Part shown: positions 1 through 5,421 of the stretch, one piece after another
Position numbering within the stretch: the first letter of the stretch is position 1
How the letters are laid out: every line of letters starts with the position of its first letter
Source: Clostridiales bacterium
GTDB lineage: Bacteria > Bacillota > Clostridia > Tissierellales > Sedimentibacteraceae
Assembly (NCBI GenBank): GCA_003483345.1
Contig: DMWH01000254.1
Location: forward strand, 1-9,763
Length of the DNA stretch: 9,763 nt
Direction of reading: 5' to 3'
Translations under genes and position numbers: made by a program
The notes under the pieces: generated by a model
The model's database searches: none
What the model was told of the DNA's origin: nothing
Seen by the model: only the letters and a program-made list of their open reading frames with translations

Positions 1-35
1 GCATCATATTCCTTTTGGTAGTCACTTGTAACCAT
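1..35 (-). CDS. 5' end of a divergent gene (partial, unidentified)
   Basis: Read on the minus strand, an ATG at 35-33 opens a frame beginning MVTSDYQKEYD that leaves the window at base 1. An AGGAG Shine-Dalgarno site lies at 49-45, nine bases upstream of the ATG, and a near-consensus sigma-A promoter lies at 108-80. Start codon, ribosome site and promoter in the right order make a real gene likely. Eleven residues are too few to name the product. The leader is about 38 bases if transcription starts near base 73. Confidence 0.6.
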   Translation of the reverse strand, partial: MVTSDYQKEYD

Positions 36-59
36 ATAATCACACTCCTCTCCAAGATA

Positions 60-72
60 GTGGTACAACCAC
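60..72 (-). promoter_or_regulatory. small inverted repeat at the predicted 5' end of the divergent transcript
   Basis: The bases form GTGGT-ACA-ACCAC, a perfect 5-bp inverted repeat with a 3-base centre. It sits at or just inside the predicted transcription start of the minus-strand gene. It could be a repressor half-site pair or a short 5' hairpin in the mRNA. The arms are short, so chance is possible. Confidence 0.3.
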
Positions 73-79
73 CAACCAC

Positions 80-108
80 AGTATAATATATGCCAGAGCT
101 TGTGTCAA
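80..108 (-). promoter_or_regulatory. sigma-A-type promoter for the divergent minus-strand gene
   Basis: On the minus strand the -35 box is a perfect TTGACA (108-103), followed by a 17-base spacer and a -10 box TATACT (85-80), one mismatch from TATAAT. Transcription would start near base 73. It lies back to back with the plus-strand promoter at 165-193, with about 56 bp between the two -35 boxes. Confidence 0.75.
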
Positions 109-130
109 TATGATATTGTAAAATAATAGA

Positions 131-144
131 AAAGCATAAAGCAT
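131..144. repeat. tandem 7-bp repeat between divergent promoters
   Basis: AAAGCAT occurs twice in immediate tandem (131-137 and 138-144). It lies between the two opposing -35 boxes, about 20 bp from each, where an activator could contact either promoter. Only two copies are present, so the functional reading is an inference. Confidence 0.3.
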
Positions 145-164
145 ACGTGAGATGTTTATAATTT

Positions 165-193
165 TTGACAATAAATCAAATCAATGCTATTAT
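165..193 (+). promoter_or_regulatory. extended -10 sigma-A promoter for the DUF697-like gene
   Basis: A perfect TTGACA (165-170), a 17-base spacer and a -10 box TATTAT (188-193) are preceded by TGC at 185-187, the extended -10 motif. Transcription should start near base 200, giving a leader of about 50 bases before the ATG at 250. This is among the strongest-looking promoters in the window. Confidence 0.75.
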
Positions 194-249
194 GATTTTA
201 CATTAATACAAAAAAAATAATATTTATTATACTATAGATAGGAGATATT

Positions 250-1257
250 ATGGACAAACGACCATATTTGAATTTTTTTGTTACAGTATTAGTATTATTG
301 TTGATTTCCTTTGTTATTATAATGATAAACCAGGCTGCTCAATTAGTGGGCATTGCCGCAAATCTACACCCCTATTTAGGTACAGGCCTATTGATATTTT
401 TTGTTATTTTTGGATTAGCTGCAGCAGTATATGTTGTATTACTGCTATCCAGGTTTGAAAAGCCTTTGGAAATACCAAGTGAAGAAAACTCAGAAGAATA
501 CGACCAATATATTTTAAAATTAAAAAATAGACTAAAGAAGAATAAATTCTTAAATAAGTCACAATATGTATGGGATGACAGTAAGCCGGATATCGAATCG
601 GTAAATGACGCATTGATAAAAATTGACCAAGAAGCACAAAAAATAATAAAAGGCAGTGCGGCAGGAGTATTCACCACAACGGCAGTTTCACAAAACGGTT
701 CATTGGACGGGATTTTTGTATTTGTAGTATCCATGAAACTGATTTGGAAAATATCAACATTATATAATCAGAGGCCGGCGATGAGAGATTTACTGAAGCT
801 TTATACAAATGTATTTGCCACGGTGCTTGCTGCAAGACAGATAGACGATTTGGATATTGTTGCTGAACAGCTTGGTCAAATACTTCCTGCTGTTATGACT
901 GGAGCACTTGGAAGTGTAGTGCCCGGGGTGAGCTTTATCACATCCTTTGTAGTCGATTCAATATTGGAAGGAACAATCAACACCTTGTTGGTACTGAGAA
1001 TCGGACTGTTAACACAGTTATACAGTAGGAGCATAACAAGAACAGAGCCTAAGAGACTGAGTAAAACTGCAACTGTACAAGCTTGTAAAATGCTTGGTGA
1101 AATAATATCAAAGGATTTAATATCAATAATTGGTGTATGGTCAAAGTCCGCTTTTAAGGCAGTAACCAAGGTTCCAAGAAGTACAAAGGATACTTTGATG
1201 GATTTTTTCAAAATAAAAAGCTCTGATGAAGAAGCTGCAATTACTGATATTGATTAG
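250..1257 (+). CDS. membrane protein resembling the DUF697 / YcjF group
   Basis: This encodes a 335-residue protein. Two hydrophobic helices lie at about 9-27 and 45-68, then a charged, lysine-rich segment at 70-135. A C-terminal domain follows with a moderately hydrophobic helix (153-165), the block KLIWKISTLYNQRP (163-176), and a Gly/Val-rich hydrophobic stretch at 205-255. Two N-terminal helices before a DUF697-type domain at this length match the layout of YcjF-like proteins (about 350 residues), whose biochemical role is unknown. In Proteobacteria YcjF is paired with the GTPase-like YcjX; no such gene is seen here. The start is supported by TAGGAG at 239-244. The gene appears to be a single-gene transcript, with its own promoter at 165-193 and a hairpin just after the stop. 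The family call rests on recalled motifs and layout, so it is moderate. Confidence 0.55.
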   Translation: MDKRPYLNFFVTVLVLLLISFVIIMINQAAQLVGIAANLHPYLGTGLLIFFVIFGLAAAVYVVLLLSRFEKPLEIPSEENSEEYDQYILKLKNRLKKNKFLNKSQYVWDDSKPDIESVNDALIKIDQEAQKIIKGSAAGVFTTTAVSQNGSLDGIFVFVVSMKLIWKISTLYNQRPAMRDLLKLYTNVFATVLAARQIDDLDIVAEQLGQILPAVMTGALGSVVPGVSFITSFVVDSILEGTINTLLVLRIGLLTQLYSRSITRTEPKRLSKTATVQACKMLGEIISKDLISIIGVWSKSAFKAVTKVPRSTKDTLMDFFKIKSSDEEAAITDID

Positions 1258-1283
1258 TATAACAAAGATAGGTTTGCAACTCA

Positions 1284-1314
1284 AATCCCCCTACCTTTTT
1301 TAAGTAGGGGGATT
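1284..1314 (+). terminator. strong hairpin downstream of the DUF697-like gene
   Basis: AATCCCCCTAC (1284-1294) pairs perfectly with GTAGGGGGATT (1304-1314), an 11-bp stem with a 9-base loop, starting 27 bases after the stop codon. The stem is GC-rich and well placed for termination, but no run of Ts follows it; the six Ts are in the loop. It is therefore either an atypical intrinsic terminator or an mRNA 3'-end protector. Confidence 0.6.
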
Positions 1315-1341
1315 GTCAATTATTAAATAATCTATTATAAT
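1313..1341 (+). promoter_or_regulatory. sigma-A promoter for the MFS-LuxR gene
   Basis: The -35 box TTGTCA (1313-1318, one mismatch) is separated by exactly 17 bases from a perfect TATAAT (1336-1341). Transcription should start near 1348, leaving a 72-base leader. The first two bases of the -35 box are the last two bases of the preceding hairpin, so terminator and promoter are packed without a gap. A 10-bp palindrome, TTCAATTGAA at 1361-1370, lies just downstream of the expected start and could be an operator. Confidence 0.7.
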
Positions 1342-1405
1342 ATATTTTATACATGCGAAATTCAATTGAAATATTTGTTTGTATGATAAGTATCTGTGAA
1401 TGTTC

Positions 1406-1412
1406 AGGGGGG
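1406..1412 (+). promoter_or_regulatory. ribosome binding site that fixes the MFS-LuxR start at 1421
   Basis: AGGGGGG lies 8 bases before the ATG at 1421. An in-frame ATG at 1400 lies upstream of this site and has no Shine-Dalgarno of its own, so the longer reading would place the ribosome site inside the coding region. The 1421 start is preferred. Confidence 0.75.
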
Positions 1413-1420
1413 CAGAAAAG

Positions 1421-2845
1421 ATGACAAATAATGACAAACAACGAAATATTCTCTTCTTTGATTTGAATGAACGCAATTTGGCTGTAATGGTTCATTCCTT
1501 GTTCTCTTCATGGATGCTGTCATTTCTTTTTGAAGGGCAAATTTTTCAACAACTTGCCAAAGAGTATAATTTCGCATCGGAGTCAATAATTATTTGGAGT
1601 TCTGCCGCTATGTTTTCGGGATTACTGCTTGGCGGATTTACTGTAAAAAGTAAACTTCATGCAAAACGGCTTTTCCTCTTTTCTTATCCCTTTTTTATCG
1701 CCTTGTCCTTAATATTTTTCTTTTCGCCTTCAATACTATGGACTATGGGCATAATAACCGGTTCCATTGTTTCGGGATGCTGTATTGCTGCATGGGGATT
1801 TTATTTTAAAAGTGTATCAGAAAAGAATGAACGAATAAAAACAGCAGCAGACATGCTGATTATTTCCAATATATTGATGATATTATTAAATGTAGTTGCA
1901 ATAAATATATCTCCCAATGTAGGGCTTACCTTGTCTCTTGTTATGTTAATATTTGCATTTATACTGGGCTTAAGACTACCCACGGATTACAATGAGGACT
2001 ACGGTAATAAAAAGGATGGCAGCTTAAGCATTTCAAATCTTTTACTCTTCTTTTATATCTTTATAGTAATATTGACAATAAATTCCGGATTAATGTACCA
2101 TGTGGTAAATCCCGCCTTTGAACACCATGCAACACTCACTAGCTGGTATTGGGCAGTTCCCTATGTTGCCGTAATATTGATTCTTAGAATTTTTTCTCAA
2201 AAGATAATGTCATCATATATACTATATGTAGCAATTGCAATGATTGGTCTTTCATTTATTGCTTTTATCGCCCTTGACCGCTCTGCAATAAGTTATTTTA
2301 TAATAAATACACTTATGCTTGGTTCCTATGGTGTTTATGATTTGTTTTTTTGGAGCATATTTGGGGAGATGCTTGATTATCATAAAAACCCTGCCAAAAT
2401 TCTTGGCACAGGTCTTTCTGCCAATGTATTGGGTATAGTAGCCGGCGGACTTATAGGCAATAGCTTAATGGCAAATAATTTATACAGCATAAATCCATCA
2501 CTGTTTGCCTTTGCGGTAGTTTGTGTATCTTTGGTACTATTGCCTCTTCTGAACAAATACCTGTCAACTTTGCTTAAAGGATATACATTTCTTACTGCAT
2601 TTGTCGTAATGCCGGAATTTAAACAAAACAGTCAAATAGACAAAATATCAGAATACGGCAATTTGTCGGAAAGAGAAAAACAGGTGGCATTACTTCTTCT
2701 ACAGGGAAAAACCTACAAAACTATTGCGGGTGAGCTTTTTATAAGCGAAAATACCGTAAAATATTACGTAAAAAATATTTATTCCAAATTTAATATTCAA
2801 AGCCGGGCAGAACTCATTGACATGGTGGCAGAAAAACAAAATTAA
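1421..2845 (+). CDS. membrane-bound LuxR-family regulator with an MFS-like 12-helix sensor domain
   Basis: The product has 474 residues from the preferred start. Residues 1 to about 395 form roughly twelve hydrophobic helices with short loops, laid out like a major facilitator transporter. A cytoplasmic linker follows, then a LuxR/GerE-type helix-turn-helix at 415-474. This shows the family signatures LSEREKQVALLLLQGKTYKTIA and SENTVKYYVKNIYSKFNI. There is no receiver or PAS domain. Such fusions are known, notably in Eggerthella and relatives, where the membrane part is thought to sense a small molecule and the tail binds DNA. The inducer cannot be predicted. The gene has its own promoter and terminators, and lies just upstream of the large operon on the same strand. 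That position makes the operon, or the regulator's own gene, candidate targets, but this is inference. A longer start at 1400 would add seven residues and lacks a ribosome site. Confidence 0.88.
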   Translation: MTNNDKQRNILFFDLNERNLAVMVHSLFSSWMLSFLFEGQIFQQLAKEYNFASESIIIWSSAAMFSGLLLGGFTVKSKLHAKRLFLFSYPFFIALSLIFFFSPSILWTMGIITGSIVSGCCIAAWGFYFKSVSEKNERIKTAADMLIISNILMILLNVVAINISPNVGLTLSLVMLIFAFILGLRLPTDYNEDYGNKKDGSLSISNLLLFFYIFIVILTINSGLMYHVVNPAFEHHATLTSWYWAVPYVAVILILRIFSQKIMSSYILYVAIAMIGLSFIAFIALDRSAISYFIINTLMLGSYGVYDLFFWSIFGEMLDYHKNPAKILGTGLSANVLGIVAGGLIGNSLMANNLYSINPSLFAFAVVCVSLVLLPLLNKYLSTLLKGYTFLTAFVVMPEFKQNSQIDKISEYGNLSEREKQVALLLLQGKTYKTIAGELFISENTVKYYVKNIYSKFNIQSRAELIDMVAEKQN

Positions 2846-2848
2846 ACA

Positions 2849-2877
2849 CCTACCCGAAAAAGGTAGGGTTGTTTTTT
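2849..2877 (+). terminator. first (inner) intrinsic terminator after the MFS-LuxR gene
   Basis: CCTACC (2849-2854) pairs with GGTAGG (2862-2867) around a 7-base loop, followed by TTG and six Ts (2872-2877). It starts four bases after the stop codon. It shares both arms with the larger hairpin that follows, so the two cannot form at once. Confidence 0.6.
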
Positions 2878-2909
2878 AAAGAATTACCCTTTTCGGGTGA
2901 TTTTTTTTT
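2852..2909 (+). terminator. second, larger intrinsic terminator overlapping the first
   Basis: Bases 2852-2865 (ACCCGAAAAAGGTA) pair with 2885-2898 (TACCCTTTTCGGGT) with 13 of 14 positions matched, followed by GA and nine Ts (2901-2909). This is a strong intrinsic terminator. Its left arm uses the same bases as the smaller hairpin at 2849-2867. Together they isolate the regulator gene from the operon downstream, either as fail-safe terminators or as a switchable pair. Confidence 0.75.
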
Positions 2910-2919
2910 GCAGTTTAAC

Positions 2920-2928
2920 TGTTATAAT
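2920..2928 (+). promoter_or_regulatory. extended -10 promoter for the six-gene operon
   Basis: TGT-TATAAT (2920-2928) is a perfect -10 box with the TGN extension. No good -35 box lies 16-18 bases upstream, because that region is the T-run of the terminator. An extended -10 can work without one, or an activator may be needed. Transcription would start near 2935, about 48 bases before the preferred ATG at 2983. Confidence 0.55.
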
Positions 2929-2982
2929 CTCTAATCAAGTAAGAATTCTGTAACAATAACAATGCAGTTTCGGGTGGTTGGG

Positions 2983-3522
2983 ATGAATACAATAAAAAGA
3001 AAAATCATTATTTACATTTTAATAATATTTTTTTTGACGGCAGCTTTACTCCAGCTTTTTTCTCTTCAAAGTGAAAAACTTGTTCTTCATATCATGGTAT
3101 TGATAATATTTATAATTGCTGCTGATGGTATATTTATATACCTCTTGATAGATAAAATTAATAATTTGAAAATTGCAAGACTGATAACCGAAAACTTCAT
3201 ATTGAAGGTCAAGACTGCAGTTATTAGCGAAATTTCAGTCAAAGAAGCGCCAAATAAGCTTAAATGCTTAGAAGATACAGAAATATTTGTATCATATTTT
3301 GGAATTCTCTTTAACGGTAAAATTGCAAAATTTAATCAAGATGGCATCCGGCTGAAAGAAATGGCCATTGGGAGTGATTTTATATCATTTACCTACGGCA
3401 ATGAAAAACAAATGCAAAATTTGCGTATTGTACGGCCGGATATTGAGCCTGAGGCTTTGAATGAAATGATTAATAAATTCCGTTTTGAAACGGGGATTAC
3501 ACCGACGATAATCGAGGGATAA
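2983..3522 (+). CDS. two-helix membrane protein, possible PH-like domain, first gene of the operon
   Basis: I do not recognise a named family. From the preferred start the product has 179 residues. Two hydrophobic helices lie at about 8-27 and 33-56 with a short loop, then a soluble domain of about 120 residues. That domain alternates short beta-like runs (about 90-145) and ends in a helix (EALNEMINKF), a pattern reminiscent of bacterial PH-like domains that follow a membrane hairpin. With this topology the soluble part is probably cytoplasmic. An ATG at 2962 is in frame but has no ribosome site; the ATG at 2983 follows a modest GGGTGG (2972-2977). The gene begins the operon and ends 26 bases before the double-zinc-ribbon gene. 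The PH-like reading is inference from pattern only. Confidence 0.7.
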   Translation: MNTIKRKIIIYILIIFFLTAALLQLFSLQSEKLVLHIMVLIIFIIAADGIFIYLLIDKINNLKIARLITENFILKVKTAVISEISVKEAPNKLKCLEDTEIFVSYFGILFNGKIAKFNQDGIRLKEMAIGSDFISFTYGNEKQMQNLRIVRPDIEPEALNEMINKFRFETGITPTIIEG

Positions 3523-3548
3523 AGAAATATATTGCAATGAGGTAGAAT

Positions 3549-4265
3549 ATGGCTAAAAAAATTATTGGTTACGGAAACTTTTTTTGTTGGAATTGCGGCA
3601 ATAGAATTGAAAAAAGGAAAAAAACGTGTCCAAACTGCGGCTCCATATACAGCGGAGATGGCAAGTACGGGAATGTTCAAGCATTAGGAGCGGGAGGTAT
3701 AGGCTGGTCAAACAATGTAAATCATTACAGTTTAAAAAAATATTTTAAAAATGACAGAAAGTACAGCTTTATTTGGCTCATAGGCATCAGTATAATAGTT
3801 CCCGCAATAATGCTTCTTTCAGGGGAGATAGATTTTGACAGTGAGGGTATTATGGTTATCGGCGGTATTTTGGCGGTATTCTGGGGAACAGGTCTTTTAT
3901 TTATATTTAAGAAAGGAGCTAATGAGCCGGACTGGGATGGAATTGTTAAAGACAAAAAAGTATTTCAGAAAACGAGAAGAAAAAAAGACAGCGAAGGGAA
4001 GGCTTATACCGAAGAATACAAAGAATTTATTGTTTATATACGCAAGCAGAACAATGATATTTTTGAATTAAAGGATGAGGATAGTGCTCGGTATGATTAT
4101 TTCAATATAGGTGATTATCTGCACTATCATGGGGTCAAATATTTAAATTACTTTGAAAAGTATGATAAGTCCTTGGATACAATAATTTTTTGCGCAAGCT
4201 GTCGCAATATTTGTGACATACGAGATAATTATTGTGAAAGGTGCGGATGTATATTATTAAATTAA
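3549..4265 (+). CDS. membrane protein with a zinc ribbon at each end
   Basis: The product has 238 residues. The N-terminal ribbon uses Cys13, Cys16, Cys27 and Cys30 (CWNC and CPNC). Two hydrophobic helices lie at about 74-93 and 99-119. A charged, Lys/Glu/Tyr-rich region follows, and the protein ends in a second ribbon with Cys215, Cys218, Cys229 and Cys232 (CASC and CERC). Both ribbons have ten residues between their CxxC pairs. A two-helix hairpin would leave both ribbons on the same side, probably the cytoplasm. Zinc ribbons of this type usually mediate protein or nucleic-acid contacts; no catalytic residues are evident. GAGGT at 3539-3543 supports the start. The gene is 13 bases from the next zinc-ribbon gene, suggesting the two products work together. 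Function unknown. Confidence 0.8.
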   Translation: MAKKIIGYGNFFCWNCGNRIEKRKKTCPNCGSIYSGDGKYGNVQALGAGGIGWSNNVNHYSLKKYFKNDRKYSFIWLIGISIIVPAIMLLSGEIDFDSEGIMVIGGILAVFWGTGLLFIFKKGANEPDWDGIVKDKKVFQKTRRKKDSEGKAYTEEYKEFIVYIRKQNNDIFELKDEDSARYDYFNIGDYLHYHGVKYLNYFEKYDKSLDTIIFCASCRNICDIRDNYCERCGCILLN

Positions 4266-4278
4266 AAGGAGGAAAACA

Positions 4279-4827
4279 ATGTTTTGTGAAAATTGCGGGA
4301 CACAGCTTCCCGATGACTCTGTGTTTTGTTCGGAATGCGGCAGCAAAATAGTATCAGTTGGAAATGAATCCGGAATAGATATAGACAGTATCAATACAAA
4401 TAATGAGTCCGGCTACCGGGAGCAGCGAGGACCGGTGCCTCCTGTTATGAGACAAATGGCGACGCACCAGCCGTCAGAGCCCTACAGGAAAGAATCGATA
4501 CCGCGTCAGCCGCCAGAGCCCTACAGGAGAAAATCAACACCACAACAGCCATCTGAACCATACAGAAAAGAAGCATACCCACAAGAGCCGTCTGAATCCT
4601 ACATAGGAGCAAGTGCGGATATTATAGGAGTCGGCCGGTATATACTTATGATTTTTTTTGCCTGGATTCCTATAGTCAATTTTATACTGCTTATAAGATG
4701 GAGTTTTAATAAACAAAAACCCAATAAAAGCAATTTTGCAAAGGCAATGCTCGTTTATAATATTTTGGCATTAATAGTTTATGTTTTGTATATTCGGCTA
4801 TGGCTGAGCGTGACTTCAGGTATTTAA
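4279..4827 (+). CDS. zinc-ribbon membrane protein with a 13-residue repeat linker
   Basis: The product has 182 residues. An N-terminal zinc ribbon starts at residue 2, with Cys3, Cys6, Cys17 and Cys20 (CENC and CSEC), as in many small zinc-ribbon-domain proteins. A flexible linker rich in Pro, Glu, Arg and Tyr spans about 31-115 and contains three and a partial fourth copy of a 13-residue repeat. Two hydrophobic helices near the C-terminus (about 117-135 and 153-172) flank a basic loop. The ribbon is thus tethered to the membrane by a long, positively charged arm. A very strong site, AAAGGAGG (4265-4272), six bases before the ATG, predicts high translation. The ribbon sits at the extreme N-terminus as in the preceding protein's first domain, so both may bind the same partner. 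Function unknown. Confidence 0.8.
   Translation: MFCENCGTQLPDDSVFCSECGSKIVSVGNESGIDIDSINTNNESGYREQRGPVPPVMRQMATHQPSEPYRKESIPRQPPEPYRRKSTPQQPSEPYRKEAYPQEPSESYIGASADIIGVGRYILMIFFAWIPIVNFILLIRWSFNKQKPNKSNFAKAMLVYNILALIVYVLYIRLWLSVTSGI
4468..4611 (+). repeat. 39-bp tandem repeat encoding a 13-residue Pro/Tyr/Arg motif
   Basis: Residues 64-76, 77-89 and 90-102 of the zinc-ribbon protein are successive copies of a unit of the form QP(S/P)EPYR(K/R)(E/K)xxP(R/Q). A diverged fourth part-copy, EPSESY, ends near residue 111. The bases follow the same 39-bp period with silent and replacement differences, as expected for a short repeat that expanded and then drifted. Confidence 0.8.
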
Positions 4828-4855
4828 TAATATCTATAAAAGAAAGGGGAAGAAG

Positions 4856-5410
4856 ATGGAAATACTAATAGGATTGGTTGTCATCATAGTTTTATTGGCA
4901 ATATCAGCGATTGTGTCATATAACGGTTTTGTAAAGCTTCGAAATCAAATTGAAGAAGCTTATTCCACCATGGATGTTTATTTAAAGAAACGATACGAAA
5001 TGATTCCGAATTTAGTGGAAGTAGTAAAACAGTATTCAATACATGAAAAAGAAACCTTAGAAAGAATCGTCCAGGCAAGGAACATGGCAATAAATGCAAG
5101 GTCTGTAGAAGAGCGGGGGCAGAATGAAAACATCCTGTCCGGTGCTATAAAATCTCTCTTTGCTCTTTCTGAAGGCTATCCTGAATTGAAAGCAAACGAA
5201 AATTATCTGGACTTGCAAAACAATCTGAGAACCTTGGAAGATGAAATATCTCAGTCCCGTAAATACTATAACGGCGTAGTTAAAGTTATGAATAACAAGG
5301 TTGAAATATTCCCTTCAAACTTGTTTGCTAAAATTTTTGGATTCAACAGATATCCATATTTTATGGCTGAAGAATATGAGCGTCAAAATGTAGAAATTAG
5401 ATTTAATTAG
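4856..5410 (+). CDS. lemA: LemA family protein
   Basis: The product has 184 residues, the usual length for LemA proteins. An N-terminal membrane anchor (about 3-20) leads into the hallmark segment around residues 23-55: YNGFVKLRNQIEEAYSTMDV, then KKRYEMIPNLVEVVK. Helical regions follow, with LEDEISQSRKYYN (about 128-140) and the C-terminal FAKIFGFNRYPYF. These match the antiparallel helical bundle of the family. LemA proteins are widespread in bacteria, and no general biochemical activity has been agreed. AAAGGGGAAGAAG just before the ATG serves as ribosome site. The gene directly precedes a DUF2207 gene (11-base gap), a pairing common in Firmicutes that suggests the two products cooperate at the membrane. 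Confidence 0.93.
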   Translation: MEILIGLVVIIVLLAISAIVSYNGFVKLRNQIEEAYSTMDVYLKKRYEMIPNLVEVVKQYSIHEKETLERIVQARNMAINARSVEERGQNENILSGAIKSLFALSEGYPELKANENYLDLQNNLRTLEDEISQSRKYYNGVVKVMNNKVEIFPSNLFAKIFGFNRYPYFMAEEYERQNVEIRFN

Positions 5411-5421
5411 AGGTAGGGTCA

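Noticed and set aside
372..734. 120-codon open frame on the minus strand
   Set aside because: It is antisense to the DUF697-like gene, which has a strong promoter, ribosome site and coherent helices. The minus-strand product looks like a translation shadow.
1342..1420. riboswitch or attenuator in the 72-base leader of the MFS-LuxR gene
   Set aside because: The leader is short and A+T-rich. It shows only a 10-bp palindrome and no recognisable aptamer core or terminator/antiterminator pair.
4468..4584. 39-bp repeats as a possible CRISPR array
   Set aside because: The repeats are directly adjacent with no unique spacers, and they stay in frame within a clear coding gene.
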